Positions 23,727 to 34,353 of a stretch of DNA of 64,000 nucleotides are shown in pieces; the first letter of the stretch is position 1, and each line of letters begins with the position of its first letter. The notes under the pieces were generated by a model. That model did no database searches. It was given only the letters and a program-made list of their open reading frames with translations, and was not told the origin of the DNA. Origin of the DNA: Lachnospiraceae bacterium (GTDB taxonomy: Bacteria; Bacillota; Clostridia; Lachnospirales; Lachnospiraceae); contig JAQXVO010000013.1 in NCBI GenBank assembly GCA_029224965.1, forward strand, positions 1 to 64,000, given 5' to 3'. The position numbers and the translations under genes are program-made.

Positions 23727-23922
23727 CTCTTCATATATATTTAGCTTAATTTAATTTGAATCTGTTAAAATAAATTTACCATAAACGAACTTGCGAATAC
23801 GAATATTCAAAATCATTCAGAAATAAAAAAGAATCTGCAATCTATCTGTAGAAATTCCGTTTTCATTCGAATACTCAACATAGAAATACTTACGATAGAA
23901 GTACATATGATCGAGGAATTAC

Positions 23923-26900
23923 ATGCTCCAAGTTAAAGATCTGAGAAAAGAATATAAAACCGGCAGTTTCGTCCAGAAGGCTCTGGACGGAGTCAGCCTG
24001 AACCTGAGAGACAACGAGTTTGTTGCCATCCTCGGTCCATCCGGCTCCGGAAAGACCACCTTCCTGAATGTGATCGGCGGTCTGGACCGCTATGACAGCG
24101 GCGATCTCGTCATCAACGGTGTCTCCACGCGGAAATATAAGGACCGGGACTGGGACGCCTACCGCAACCACACGATCGGCTTCGTCTTCCAGAGCTACAA
24201 CCTGATCTTGCATCAGACCGTTCTGTCAAATGTAGAGCTTGCCCTGACCATTTCAGGTATTTCCGGGGCAGAACGAAAACGCAGAGCGGAAGAGGCTCTG
24301 GTAAAAGTCGGTCTGGGTCAGCATCTTCATAAGAAACCCAACCAGCTGTCCGGCGGACAGATGCAGCGGGTTGCCATTGCCCGTGCCCTGGTAAATGACC
24401 CGGATATTGTTCTGGCCGACGAACCGACCGGTGCCCTGGATTCGGAGACCTCGGTTCAGGTCATGGAGCTTCTGAAAGAAGTGGCCAAGGACCGCCTGGT
24501 GGTCATGGTTACCCATAATCCGGACCTGGCTTATCAGTATGCGACAAGAATCGTAAAAATCAAGGATGGAAAGATTGTTTCCGACAGCGACCCCTATGAG
24601 CCCGAAACGGTTCTGGAGCCGGTGCACAAGCGGATCGGCCGGGCGTCCATGAGCTTTCTGACTGCCCTGCATTTAAGCTTCAATAACTTAAGGTCCAAGA
24701 AAGCCAGAACCTTCCTTGTGGCCTTTGCCGGATCCATCGGTATCATCGGTATTGCCCTGATCCTGTCTCTTTCCAACGGTGTCAACAAGTATATCGAAAA
24801 TCAGGAGTCGGATGCTCTGTCCAGCTATCCGGTGCAGATTCAGAAGACGGGTTTTGATTTTGCCAAGCTTCTCTCCGGCGGATCTGACAGCTCCGGCGAC
24901 TCTTCTTCGTCATCTGCGGATTCTTCGAGCTCTTCGAGTTCCAAAAAGAGCACAAAGTCTGCAAAGACTTCCAGGTCTTCCAGTAAAAAGAGACAGACCT
25001 CGAACAAGGAGAGCCTGGACACCAATGTCCCGATTCAGACCGAAACCCTGGATCTCATGAATCAGATTCAGAGCAATGATCTGGGTTCGCTGAAGAAATA
25101 TTTGGAAAGTAAGAAATCCGGTATTGAATCCCATGTGGATGCCATCGAGTATCACTATGATGTGACACCCCAGATCTACCGGCTGACGACAGATTCCACA
25201 GGTTACAGCCAGGTCAATCCCAACCAGACCTATGACGGATTGAATCTGGGAACCAGCCAGATGAGCTCCATGATGGGAACGGCCATGAATACGGATATTT
25301 TCTCCATGCTGCCCGAGAATTCCAGCCTTTATAAGGATCAGTACACCCTCAAGGCCGGCCACTGGCCCAAAAACAAGAATGAGATGGTTCTGGTTCTGAA
25401 CCAGAGCGGAAGTCTGAACGATACCGTCCTCTATACTTTGGGTCTTCGGCCGGTGGATGAATTGCAGTCGGCGGTTTCCAAGGGATTGAGTGCTGCATCG
25501 AATAACAGTGCTCTGTCCGGTCTTACCTCCGGGACAGGAAACAGCGGCACTACGGATTCTGCGGACGGAAACAGTATGGGAACAGGTAGCGCAGGTGATT
25601 CAACAGCATCCGGCAGCTCTGGCAGTACAGTTTCCGGAACTTCCGACAAGAAAAACTACAGCTACAAGGATTTTATGGACCTCGATTTCTATATGATCTA
25701 TCCGTCCGATCTCTACAGCTATGACAGCACCTATCAGGTCTGGTCCAGCAAGGCCAATGACAGTGCCTATGTCAAGAATCTGATTGGCCAGGGCCAAAAG
25801 CTGAAGATCACAGGAATTGTTCAGCAGAAGTCCAGCAATTCCTCCTCCATGCTGCAGAGCGGAATCGCCTATACCTCCGACCTGGTCTATGACATCATGG
25901 ACCATGCCAAGGACAGTGAAGTCGTGAAGGCACAGATGAAGACGCCGGAGATCAATGTCCTGACCGGCAGGCGTTTTGACGAAGAGACCTCCGATAACGA
26001 GATGGACTTAAGCAAGCTTTTCACTATAGACCCCTCGGTCATGGCCAAGGCCTTTTCCATGGGAGATCTCAGCGATCTGACTTCCGCCTTCTCCGGGGCA
26101 GGTGCCAATATTGACTACTCGAAACTTTTCTCGGGTCTGGATTCGTCTGCTCTGACTTCGGGCTTAGGAAATGTAAACCAGGACCTTCTTTCGGCGCTCG
26201 ATCCATCGGTTCTGCTCGACGGAGTTCAGGTGACGGCCTCATCCGAGGATCTGCAGACCATGTTCTCGGACCTTCTGACCAAATATCTGGATTACGGGGC
26301 AAAAGCTGGAGCTTCCACCGACTATCGGTCCTTTGACACGGCTCTCCAGAGCTATCTGAACAGTGATGAGGGACAGGCCCTTCTGGCCGATGAACTGCAG
26401 AAGATCCTGGCAAAGAACCAGGATGCCATGATCACCCAGGAGGACTTCCAGAACTTTGTCAAAATCATCCTGCCGGATATATTAAAGAGCTACAGCCAGT
26501 ATGAGACCCAGTACAAGGCGAGCCATCCCAATGCCACGGATGAGGAGATCGGTCAGGCTTATATGGCAAATCAGGCTGTGACAGATATTCGTGCCGCCAT
26601 CCAGAACCATCCGGATGCGGCTGAGACGATCCGGAACCGTATCTCGAATTTCAAGTTCTCAAGCGAGGATCTGCAGGAGATCGCTTCGGCCTTCCTTTTC
26701 GGCTATGACAGCTATGCCAGGAGCAAGGGAAATCTGCCAGTCATTAGCAACCTGCCGGCTTCCTTTACGGCCTATCTGAATTCCAGCGAGGGCCAGGCCG
26801 AGATCCGGTTCATGGTGGAGAAGTCCGTCAATACCAAGCGCCTTCAGACCAATATCGAAAAGGCTCTGACAGATGCGGAGGGAAAAGCGGCAGAGGCCGT

Positions 26901-27732
26901 TTCCAGCCAGCTTCAGAAGGCCATGGAGAATGTCATGACCCAGATGATGAAGCAGCTTTCGGCATCTATCGAGTCGTCCATGAAGAAGGCCATGTCCTCC
27001 TTTACGGTCGATCCGACGGCCTTTGCCAGCGCCATCAAGCTCAATATGTCGGCAGAGGATCTGCAGTCGGTTCTGACCTCCATGATCAGCGGGAATAACC
27101 AGGCCAGCTATGACAATAATATGGAGGCTTTCGGCTACGCGGACCCGGATGATCCGGAAGAGATCGATATCTATCCGAAGAATTTCACCGAAAAGGACAA
27201 GGTCCTGTCGATTCTGGACAATTACAATAAGAAAATGAAGGCCAGCGGCGAAAAGGACAAGGTCATCACCTATTCGGACACCATCGGAACCCTGATGACC
27301 AGCGTCACCCGGATCGTGAATACGGTAACGACGGTTCTCGTTGCCTTTGTAGCCATCTCACTAATCGTATCCTCGATCATGATCGGTGTCATTACCTACA
27401 TCAGCGTTCTGGAGCGGCGGAAAGAGATCGGTGTCCTTAGGGCTCTGGGAGCAAGCAAGCGGAACATCCGGAATGTTTTCAACGCGGAGACCTTTATCAC
27501 CGGCCTTCTGGCCGGCCTGATCGGAGTCGGCCTGACTGTGGTCATTCTGATTCCGACCAACCTCTTCCTGATTCCTCACTTCGTTCCGGAGATGTCGGTT
27601 CATGTGAGCCTGCCGATTCTGAATGCCATAGAGCTGGTGGCCCTGTCCGTCTTCCTGACTCTGATTTCCGGCCTCCTGCCTGCCCAGAAGGCATCCAAGA
27701 GCAACCCGGTTGCAGCACTGAGGACGGAGTAA
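23923..27732 (+). CDS. ABC transporter: ATPase fused to FtsX-type permease with giant ectodomain
   Basis: A 1269-residue MacB-like single-chain half transporter. The N-terminal ATPase (about 1-230) has Walker [10 protein letters not shown] (38-46), Q-loop Gln90, signature L-S-G-G-Q (142-146) and Walker B I-V-L-A-D-E (162-167). A first membrane helix follows at about 258-282, then roughly 840 residues predicted outside the cell. That region has Ser-rich low-complexity stretches (about 318-350 and 535-575) and repeated short helical segments. Three final helices at about 1120-1260 include the FtsX motif [18 protein letters not shown]. MacB-type proteins move peptides or lipoproteins or transmit mechanical signals rather than import. 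Two copies should dimerise. It has its own promoter and a bidirectional terminator. Confidence 0.9.
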   Translation: MLQVKDLRKEYKTGSFVQKALDGVSLNLRDNEFVAILGPSGSGKTTFLNVIGGLDRYDSGDLVINGVSTRKYKDRDWDAYRNHTIGFVFQSYNLILHQTVLSNVELALTISGISGAERKRRAEEALVKVGLGQHLHKKPNQLSGGQMQRVAIARALVNDPDIVLADEPTGALDSETSVQVMELLKEVAKDRLVVMVTHNPDLAYQYATRIVKIKDGKIVSDSDPYEPETVLEPVHKRIGRASMSFLTALHLSFNNLRSKKARTFLVAFAGSIGIIGIALILSLSNGVNKYIENQESDALSSYPVQIQKTGFDFAKLLSGGSDSSGDSSSSSADSSSSSSSKKSTKSAKTSRSSSKKRQTSNKESLDTNVPIQTETLDLMNQIQSNDLGSLKKYLESKKSGIESHVDAIEYHYDVTPQIYRLTTDSTGYSQVNPNQTYDGLNLGTSQMSSMMGTAMNTDIFSMLPENSSLYKDQYTLKAGHWPKNKNEMVLVLNQSGSLNDTVLYTLGLRPVDELQSAVSKGLSAASNNSALSGLTSGTGNSGTTDSADGNSMGTGSAGDSTASGSSGSTVSGTSDKKNYSYKDFMDLDFYMIYPSDLYSYDSTYQVWSSKANDSAYVKNLIGQGQKLKITGIVQQKSSNSSSMLQSGIAYTSDLVYDIMDHAKDSEVVKAQMKTPEINVLTGRRFDEETSDNEMDLSKLFTIDPSVMAKAFSMGDLSDLTSAFSGAGANIDYSKLFSGLDSSALTSGLGNVNQDLLSALDPSVLLDGVQVTASSEDLQTMFSDLLTKYLDYGAKAGASTDYRSFDTALQSYLNSDEGQALLADELQKILAKNQDAMITQEDFQNFVKIILPDILKSYSQYETQYKASHPNATDEEIGQAYMANQAVTDIRAAIQNHPDAAETIRNRISNFKFSSEDLQEIASAFLFGYDSYARSKGNLPVISNLPASFTAYLNSSEGQAEIRFMVEKSVNTKRLQTNIEKALTDAEGKAAEAVSSQLQKAMENVMTQMMKQLSASIESSMKKAMSSFTVDPTAFASAIKLNMSAEDLQSVLTSMISGNNQASYDNNMEAFGYADPDDPEEIDIYPKNFTEKDKVLSILDNYNKKMKASGEKDKVITYSDTIGTLMTSVTRIVNTVTTVLVAFVAISLIVSSIMIGVITYISVLERRKEIGVLRALGASKRNIRNVFNAETFITGLLAGLIGVGLTVVILIPTNLFLIPHFVPEMSVHVSLPILNAIELVALSVFLTLISGLLPAQKASKSNPVAALRTE

Positions 27733-27745
27733 GACAGACCAAAAG

Positions 27746-27780
27746 AGAGCATCGTGAAAATCGTTTCACGATGCTCTTTT
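27746..27780. terminator. Bidirectional terminator between ABC and ackA
   Basis: A perfect 14-bp stem (27746-27759 with 27764-27777) around ATCG with A and T runs on both sides. It serves the ABC gene on the plus strand and ackA on the minus strand. Confidence 0.92.
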
Positions 27781-27799
27781 GACTAGGTCTATATTTTAC

Positions 27800-29014
27800 T
27801 TACTCGCGGCTCTTGACTTCTTCAACCAGTGCAGCGGTCTGACGGGCGATGGAAAGCTCCTCGTCGGTCGGGATGACATAGACGCTGATGTGAGAATCCG
27901 GAAGGGAGATCAGGGCCTCGCCGCGGGCATTGTCGTTTGCGACATCATTGATCTTGACTCCCAGGAAGGAAAGCTTCTGGCAGACCAGCTTGCGGACGAA
28001 AGCGGAGTGCTCGCCGACACCGGCGGTGAAGGTGATGGAATCCACGCCTTCAAGGATGGTGACATAGGCACCGATGTACTTCACGATGGAGTAGACATAG
28101 GTGTTCAGCGCGCGGATGGCATTGGGATCATTCTTTCCGTAGGCAACGGTCAGGTCGCGGATATCGGAAGAGAGGAAATCACTCAGACCATAGACACCGG
28201 ACTTGTAGTTCAGGACATCCATAACACCCTGGGTATCCAGGTTTTCCTTCTTTGCGATGACGTTGATGATCTCGGGGTCGATGGAACCGGAACGGGTTCC
28301 CATGATGATACCTTCCAGAGGGGTATATCCCATGGAGGTGTCAACGGATTTGCCGTTCTTTACAGCGGTAATGGATGCACCGTTTCCCAGATGGCAGATA
28401 ACCTGCTTGCAGCGGTCATAGGGAACACCCATGACTTCTGCGGTTCGGCGGGAGACGTATTCATGGCTCATACCGTGGAAACCGTAACGGCGGATCTTAT
28501 ACTTCTTATAGTACTGATAGGGGATACCGTAAAGGTAAGCCTCTTCGGGAAGTGTGTGATGGAAGGCGGTATCGAAAACGCCGACCATATGAACATTCGG
28601 CATATATTTCTGACAGGCGCGGATGCCCATGAGGTTAACCGGGTTATGAATGGGAGCCAGAGCGGAGCATTCTTCAATGTCCTTTATGACTTCCGGTGTA
28701 AGACAGGCCGGACCATGGAACTTGTCGCCGCCATGGACGATACGGTGGCCGACGGCATCGATCTCATCGACGCTCTTGATGACGCCGTGATCATCGCTGA
28801 TCAGAGTTTCAATGACCATCTTTACAGCGGCATCATGATCCGGGAGATCACAGTCCCTTTCCAGCCGCTCGGCATTGGTCGGCTCATAACGGAAGTGGCC
28901 GAACTTGGATCCGATTCGTTCGCAGAGGCCCTTGGCCAGAATGCTTTCGTCTGCCATATCCATCAGGCGGAATTTTAAAGAAGAACTGCCGCAGTTGATG
29001 ACTAATACTTTCAT
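27800..29014 (-). CDS. ackA: Acetate kinase
   Basis: A 404-residue acetokinase that makes ATP and acetate from acetyl phosphate in fermentation. Family signatures are V-L-V-I-N-C-G-S-S-S-L-K-F at the N-terminus, H-R-I-V-H-G-G, G-V-F-D-T-A-F-H (catalytic Asp), R-R-Y-G-F-H-G-M-S-H, H-L-G-N-G-A-S (phosphate binding) and F-T-A-G-V-G-E-H. Length is typical. AGGAGG precedes the ATG. No pta gene is adjacent, unlike in many Clostridia where pta and ackA are paired. Upstream, 29015-29377 contains no gene; an ATTATA at 29166-29171 could be its -10 box on the minus strand. Confidence 0.96.
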   Translation of the reverse strand: MKVLVINCGSSSLKFRLMDMADESILAKGLCERIGSKFGHFRYEPTNAERLERDCDLPDHDAAVKMVIETLISDDHGVIKSVDEIDAVGHRIVHGGDKFHGPACLTPEVIKDIEECSALAPIHNPVNLMGIRACQKYMPNVHMVGVFDTAFHHTLPEEAYLYGIPYQYYKKYKIRRYGFHGMSHEYVSRRTAEVMGVPYDRCKQVICHLGNGASITAVKNGKSVDTSMGYTPLEGIIMGTRSGSIDPEIINVIAKKENLDTQGVMDVLNYKSGVYGLSDFLSSDIRDLTVAYGKNDPNAIRALNTYVYSIVKYIGAYVTILEGVDSITFTAGVGEHSAFVRKLVCQKLSFLGVKINDVANDNARGEALISLPDSHISVYVIPTDEELSIARQTAALVEEVKSRE

Positions 29015-29379
29015 GAACTTCCTCCTTAATACTTGCTGTATGCGAATCTCTCACGGGGGAATTCGATCGAAGGATCAGAATCACATCGGAGATGGCCCGC
29101 CGATAAACCAGGCTTTTTGCATGGCGTGGTCTGTCATAGATTGTTAAATTATTAACATTAAATGTATTATATCAAATACAAATCAAAAGAAAAGCAAGAA
29201 ATTGAAAAAGGGAAATCTTTCGGCGATATCACCAAAAGACGGAAAAGAAGAGAAGAGGACATCGGTATTAATTTCTGATTGTGGATTGTAGAATGGCGAC
29301 TGTATACAATATTTGGTGAGCTTCAGCCGAATCAGGCGCTGGTCTATATTTCTGAGACAGGAAATTGGTTTATTTACAA

Positions 29380-29406
29380 AAAAGCCAGCCGGAAATCCGG
29401 CTGGCT
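29380..29406 (-). terminator. Terminator of the M42 aminopeptidase gene
   Basis: On the minus strand AGCCAGCCGG pairs with CCGGCTGGCT around a short loop and is followed by a T run, about 60 nt after the stop. Confidence 0.85.
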
Positions 29407-29464
29407 CGTGAAAGAAAATTAGAATTGCTACTGCAGAAAATTCTGGCTGATCAGGAGAAATGCC

Positions 29465-30499
29465 TCAGGCCAGCTCCCTCTGTACGAATCCCTGGAGGAG
29501 CAGGAAGGTGTTTTTGACGCCGTCCATATGGGACCGCTCGTAGTTGTGGGAAGCATAGACACCGGCGCCAATCAGTCCGTGGCGAATATCGTAGCCGGCA
29601 TGCAGAGTGGCTTCCACATCGGAACCGTAATGAGGATAGATGTCGATGGCATAGGAGAGGCCCAGAGCCTTGGCTGTGGAAGCCAGCTCGGAGATCATGT
29701 CGTAGTTGTAGGGGCCGCCGGAATCCTTGGCGCAAATGGAGACCATCCGTTCGGTACAGCCCAGATCCGCACCGACACAGCCCATATCGACAGAAAGCAT
29801 GTCCTCGGTATCCTCCGGAACGAAGCTTCCGCCATGGCCGACTTCTTCATAGACGGTAAAGATCAGAGTGATCTTTCTCTTCAGCTGGATTTTTTCTTCC
29901 TTTACCCATTTGGCAAAGCCAATCAGAATGGCAGCGGAAAGCTTGTCATCGAGGAAACGGCTCTTGATATAGCCGGACTTGGTGATCATGGTTCTCGGAT
30001 CCATGGCGATGATGTCGCCGGTCTGGATGCCCAGAGCCTCGGTGTCTTCCTTACTGTCGACATTTTCATCCAGAAGGATTTCCATGTTCTCTTCCTTGGG
30101 TTCGACCTTTTCATCTGCCACATGAACGGAAGGTTCTTTATTCAAGACGACACCGGTATAGGATATGCCGTCGCGGGTGAAGACAGTGCAGTTTTCGCCG
30201 TCAGCTGTGGACCACTGATGACCGCCAAGGGTGGTCGGGCGGATGCGGCCGTTGTCCTTGATGGAGCGGACCATAGCGCCCAGGGTGTCGACATGGGCAG
30301 CCAGAACCAGGGGATGGCCCTGTCCGCCAATTTCGCAGTGAACATTGCCCTTGCGGCTCAGGGTGGGTTCATATCCGAGGCCCCGAAGCTCTTTCATGAC
30401 ATAGTCCGTCGCATGCTTTGTAAAGCCGGTCGGGCTGGCGATTCCGGTCAGAGATTTCAGTTCATTTCCTATATAGGTAAGATATTCCTTTGTTTCCAT
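29465..30499 (-). CDS. M42-family metallo-aminopeptidase
   Basis: A 344-residue di-metal peptidase of the M42 (glutamyl aminopeptidase/tetrahedral aminopeptidase) family. Metal and catalytic motifs are in order: A-A-H-V-D-T-L-G (His/Asp), S-R-F-L-D-D-K-L-S-A (bridging Asp), E-E-V-G-H-G-G (catalytic Glu and metal Glu), V-D-M-G-C-V-G-A-D and the late A-S-H-N-Y-E-R-S-H (His). It should trim N-terminal residues from peptides in the cytoplasm. The region 30500-30832 upstream has no gene; ATTATA at 30684-30689 may be its -10 box. Confidence 0.9.
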   Translation of the reverse strand: METKEYLTYIGNELKSLTGIASPTGFTKHATDYVMKELRGLGYEPTLSRKGNVHCEIGGQGHPLVLAAHVDTLGAMVRSIKDNGRIRPTTLGGHQWSTADGENCTVFTRDGISYTGVVLNKEPSVHVADEKVEPKEENMEILLDENVDSKEDTEALGIQTGDIIAMDPRTMITKSGYIKSRFLDDKLSAAILIGFAKWVKEEKIQLKRKITLIFTVYEEVGHGGSFVPEDTEDMLSVDMGCVGADLGCTERMVSICAKDSGGPYNYDMISELASTAKALGLSYAIDIYPHYGSDVEATLHAGYDIRHGLIGAGVYASHNYERSHMDGVKNTFLLLQGFVQRELA

Positions 30500-30832
30500 T
30501 AGGGGTCCTTTCTATGTGGTCTATGTGATCTGTCTTATTTCGGCAGATGTTCCGCGGGTTCTGTCACGGGGATGTCCGGAATGACCGGTTCATGCTCCGG
30601 CGCAAATCCCTGACTATTTTAGCTTATTCATGGGACGAACAAAAGAGCCATTTCAAAGCCTGTTTTCCTTTCCTTCTTGTGATATTATAGTAGGCAATGT
30701 ACTTTATGAACAAAAAGAACAGATGCGGTTCCCTGCCGGGAAATCAGCAGGCATGGAGCTGAATAAATAAAGAAAGAAGAAATACGCTGAAGCAGATACT
30801 TTGAGGCATAGATATTAAAAGCAGGGATTTCT

Positions 30833-32023
30833 ATGATTACTGTATTAAAGAAAATCTTCATAAAACCGGGCACGAGCGAAGCGGACCAGCGGGCCGCCTA
30901 CGGGAAAATCTGCGGCATTGCAGGCATTATCCTGAATCTATTCCTTTTTATTGGGAAAATTCTGGCCGGCATCTTCTCCGGATCTATTTCCATCATCGCT
31001 GATGCCATGAACAACCTGTCGGATTTCGGCTCATCGATTGTGACCATGGTCGGTTTTCGGATGTCAGAAGAAAAGGCAGACCCCGAGCATCCCTTCGGTC
31101 ACGGACGGATTGAGTACATCGCCGGATTTATCGTATCCACCCTGATTCTGCTCATGGCCTTTGAACTTCTGAAGGAATCGGTCGGACGTCTGATTCATCC
31201 CAGGGAAACTGTCTTTTCCCCGGTCCTGATCCTGATTCTTGCCCTGACCATCCTGGTCAAATGTTATATGGCTTTCTATAACCGGTCGATCGGAAAGAAG
31301 ATCAGCTCCCCGACCATTCAGGCGGTAGCCGTAGACTCCCTTTCCGACTGCATTTCCACCGGAGTTGTCATTTTAACAACGGTGCTGACTCATTTTACCG
31401 GCATTCCCTGGCTGGATGCGGTCGGCGGTCTCTTTGTCGGCGTCTTCGTTCTTTTCGGCGGTGTCAAGTCGGCAAAGGAGACCCTGAATCCCCTGCTTGG
31501 CACGGCTCCGGATCCGGAATTTATCAAGGAAGTCCGGCATATCATGGCCCATCAGGACAAGCGGATTACGGGCATTCACGATCTGATCGTTCATGATTAC
31601 GGCCCCGGTCGGCGGATCGTCTCTCTTCATGCAGAGGTTCCGGCCGATGGCAATATCATCGAGCTTCATGACATTATCGATAAGGCGGAGCGAGAGCTCG
31701 AGGATAAGCTCCACTGCACGGCAACGATCCATATGGATCCTATAGTTACGGACGATCCCAGGGTATTAAAACTCCGGGATCAGGTCCTCTCCATCCTTCA
31801 GGAGATCAGCCCCAGCCTGTCCATGCACGATTTTCGGACTGTCCCGGGGTCGGAGCACACGAACCTGGTCTTTGATGTCCTCATGCCCTTCGGCTTTGAG
31901 CTTTCGCCGGAAGAACTGAAGAATGAAATCCAGGAAGAGGTCAACCGGACCATCGACGGCAAATACCACTGTCACATCCATTTCGATACCGACTACACGG
32001 TGCAGACGGTGAAGAGGAGATAG
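30833..32023 (+). CDS. Cation diffusion facilitator, manganese type
   Basis: A 396-residue CDF exporter. TM2 reads A-D-A-M-N60-N-L-S-D64 and TM5 reads V-D168-S-L-S-D172, giving an Asn-Asp-Asp-Asp metal site. That set is characteristic of Mn(II)-exporting CDFs such as MntE/MneP, not of zinc CDFs with His in TM5. The H-P-F-G-H-G-R-I-E-Y loop after TM2 is typical. The C-terminus is longer than usual, with a second ferredoxin-like cytoplasmic domain (about 300-396) containing H-C-H-I-H-F-D-T-D-Y. I looked for a yybP-ykoY manganese riboswitch upstream and saw none. Confidence 0.85.
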   Translation: MITVLKKIFIKPGTSEADQRAAYGKICGIAGIILNLFLFIGKILAGIFSGSISIIADAMNNLSDFGSSIVTMVGFRMSEEKADPEHPFGHGRIEYIAGFIVSTLILLMAFELLKESVGRLIHPRETVFSPVLILILALTILVKCYMAFYNRSIGKKISSPTIQAVAVDSLSDCISTGVVILTTVLTHFTGIPWLDAVGGLFVGVFVLFGGVKSAKETLNPLLGTAPDPEFIKEVRHIMAHQDKRITGIHDLIVHDYGPGRRIVSLHAEVPADGNIIELHDIIDKAERELEDKLHCTATIHMDPIVTDDPRVLKLRDQVLSILQEISPSLSMHDFRTVPGSEHTNLVFDVLMPFGFELSPEELKNEIQEEVNRTIDGKYHCHIHFDTDYTVQTVKRR

Positions 32024-32243
32024 GAAGTAAAAATTCAGAATCTATACAGAAAAGCTCATCTTGTAGTAGAATAAGAAATTGAAAGTGCTTTGACAATGAA
32101 GCATGACAATCAGAGACTCAGGATAAAGACTCTGAAAATGTCATAGTTAAAAAGGCACTGCAAGCAGGAAATAAGAAAGCAAAAAGTCAAGAAAAAAGAT
32201 CACGAAGACAGCTTAAAAAAGCTCAAAGAATAGCGAGGACGAC

Positions 32244-33533
32244 ATGAAGACTGTAAAAATCGGAATGCTCGGCATTGGAAATATAGGCCGCGGCACTTAT
32301 ATGACTCTGGAGACCAACCGCCATAAGATCGAAGAAGCTACGGATCTGGATCTTCAGATTGTAAAGATTTTAAACCGCCATCCGGAAAAGGACCGCGGTA
32401 TCGATATTCCCAAGGAAAAGTATGTTACTGACATCCGGGATATCCTGGATGATCCGGAAATTCAGATTGTAATTGAGCTGATCGGCGGAGTCGAGCCGGC
32501 CACCACCTATATGGCAGAGGCTCTGAAGGCCGGAAAGCATGTCGTTACCGCCAACAAGGCTGCCATTGCCAAAAACGGCAGGATGCTTCAGGAGCTTGCA
32601 ACCGAGAAGCAGCTTATGCTTCGCTTCGAGGCCAGTGTTGCCGGTGGTATTCCTATTCTGAATGCCATCACCAGCGCCCTGATCTGCAATGAATTCTCCT
32701 CTGTTCAGGGTATCCTGAATGGAACCACGAACTATATCCTGACACGGATGACCGAGGACGGCGCTTCCTATGAGGATGTCCTGAAGGATGCCCAGGCCAA
32801 GGGCTTTGCCGAAGCGGATCCGACCTCTGATGTCGAGGGAATCGATGCAGCCAATAAGCTTTCGATTCTGATCTCTCTGCTCTTCGGTATCGGTGTTGCA
32901 CCGGAAGACATTCCGACCCGAGGTATTTCCGATATCAGCAGTAAGGATATCAATTTTGCCCGGGAATTCGGCTATACAATCAAGCTCCTTGCATCTGCGG
33001 AGAGCCATGACGGCACTCTGACCTGCAATGTCGAGCCTTCGCTTGTTCCTCTGGATCACCCGCTGGCCAATGTCAATAATGAGTTCAACGCGGTCTACAT
33101 TACCGGAAATGCCGTGGACAATCTCATGTTCTACGGACGCGGTGCCGGTCCTTATCCGACCGGAAGTGCGGTCATCGGCGATGTGATTGGCGAAGCCAGA
33201 AAGATCGAGAAGGGCGCAGCCTATGATCTGACTCCGCATCTTCGTTACGATGCCGATCTGGATTTCCGCGGAGAAGGCCAGAATCCATACTATGTCCGCC
33301 TGCGCGCAGAGGACCGGCCCGGTGTCCTGGGTCAGATCGCATCCACGCTTGGCACCTATGAGATCAGCATCCGGACCATGACCCAGCAGACCGATAAGGA
33401 AGAGGATGGCGTCGTTTCCATTATTATTATTGTTCACGATGTGGAGCGGAATGTTCTGGAGACTGCACTGAATGTCCTGCTGAAGAATCATTCGGTCAAG
33501 AGCATCGACAATGTGCTGAGGGTGCTGGAGTGA
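32244..33533 (+). CDS. hom: Homoserine dehydrogenase
   Basis: A 429-residue NAD(P)-dependent enzyme converting aspartate semialdehyde to homoserine for threonine and methionine synthesis. It has the nucleotide-binding G-I-G-N-I-G-R-G (about 10-17), V-V-T-A-N-K-A (substrate lysine region), the homoserine dehydrogenase signature around A-D-P-T-S-D-V-E-G-I-D-A-A-N-K and a C-terminal ACT domain (about 350-429, R-A-E-D-R-P-G-V-L-G-Q-I) for feedback control. It is monofunctional, without aspartokinase. thrB and thrC are not beside it. The A-rich 220-nt upstream region shows no T-box consensus. Confidence 0.95.
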   Translation: MKTVKIGMLGIGNIGRGTYMTLETNRHKIEEATDLDLQIVKILNRHPEKDRGIDIPKEKYVTDIRDILDDPEIQIVIELIGGVEPATTYMAEALKAGKHVVTANKAAIAKNGRMLQELATEKQLMLRFEASVAGGIPILNAITSALICNEFSSVQGILNGTTNYILTRMTEDGASYEDVLKDAQAKGFAEADPTSDVEGIDAANKLSILISLLFGIGVAPEDIPTRGISDISSKDINFAREFGYTIKLLASAESHDGTLTCNVEPSLVPLDHPLANVNNEFNAVYITGNAVDNLMFYGRGAGPYPTGSAVIGDVIGEARKIEKGAAYDLTPHLRYDADLDFRGEGQNPYYVRLRAEDRPGVLGQIASTLGTYEISIRTMTQQTDKEEDGVVSIIIIVHDVERNVLETALNVLLKNHSVKSIDNVLRVLE

Positions 33534-33606
33534 GATCAGAATATAGAAAACATGAAATCCGGCTGTGATGGGTGTTTCACAGGCCGGGAATGCACTGGAG
33601 TATGAC

Positions 33607-34353
33607 ATGAATTTAAATCTGGAAAGTTTAAGAAAACATACCCTGGAGCCGGTAGCCTGGGATCATAAGAGAGCAGCGGTCCTGATTCCGCTTCTCCACG
33701 ATACGCAGGTGCCGAAAGAGCTGAAATATCAGGAATCCAAGGACGATCCGGAAGAGGATTTTCATCTTCACAAGGGAAATGCCTATGCCGGCTTTGCTCA
33801 GCTCTTGCAGAAGGCAGCGGATGATGACAGGTCGACCGGCTATAATCTGATCTTTGAAGTGCGTTCCGAGAATATAGCTCAGGGCGGCGATATCTGCTTT
33901 CCGGGAGGCCATGTGGAAGAGGGTGAGAATCCCGAGGACACAGCGGCCCGTGAAACTGAGGAAGAGCTGGAGCTGAACCGGGTCAATGGTCACAGGATCC
34001 GGGTGATCTGCCCCATGCATGCTCTGCAGGGGCCCGGAGGAATCCAGGTTACTTCTTTTCTTGGAGAAATCCAGAATTACAAGGGCACTTTCTCGAAGGA
34101 TGAGATTTCCAGGGTGTTCGTTCTTCCCCTGGACTGGTTCCTGGAGCATGAACCTATTGTCGCCGGCGTAACCGCCAAGACCAGTCCGGATGCGGACTTC
34201 CCCTTTGATAAGATTCCGGGCGGAAGAGACTTGAAATGGCGCGATGTCCATCGGCCGGTCTACTTCTATGACACGCCCGAGGGCCTGATCTGGGGGCTGA
34301 CAGCCGAAATTATCTGGAATATGATCGAGGTCATTAAGCCCAGGCTGAAGTAA
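33607..34353 (+). CDS. Nudix hydrolase (CoA pyrophosphatase-like)
   Basis: A 248-residue protein with a Nudix box G-G-H-V-E-E-G-x7-A-R-E-T-E-E-E-L. It is preceded by I-C-F-P-G-G and followed by segments typical of NudL/CoA diphosphatase-type enzymes (A-L-Q-G-P-G-G-I-Q-V). It should hydrolyse a nucleoside diphosphate linked to another moiety, possibly CoA. About 15 extra residues are open upstream; the start at 33607 is preferred for the M-N-L-N-L-E-S-L-R-K start and a GGAG. It follows hom by 73 nt and ends on the base before the last codon of the convergent HAD gene. Confidence 0.8.
   Translation: MNLNLESLRKHTLEPVAWDHKRAAVLIPLLHDTQVPKELKYQESKDDPEEDFHLHKGNAYAGFAQLLQKAADDDRSTGYNLIFEVRSENIAQGGDICFPGGHVEEGENPEDTAARETEEELELNRVNGHRIRVICPMHALQGPGGIQVTSFLGEIQNYKGTFSKDEISRVFVLPLDWFLEHEPIVAGVTAKTSPDADFPFDKIPGGRDLKWRDVHRPVYFYDTPEGLIWGLTAEIIWNMIEVIKPRLK

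Noticed and set aside
30690-30832. yybP-ykoY manganese riboswitch before the Mn-type CDF
   Set aside because: The conserved loops of that class are not visible, although the gene would be a typical target.
32024-32243. T-box or other amino acid leader before homoserine dehydrogenase
   Set aside because: No GGTGG-ACC-CG type T-box sequence or terminator hairpin; the region is just A-rich.
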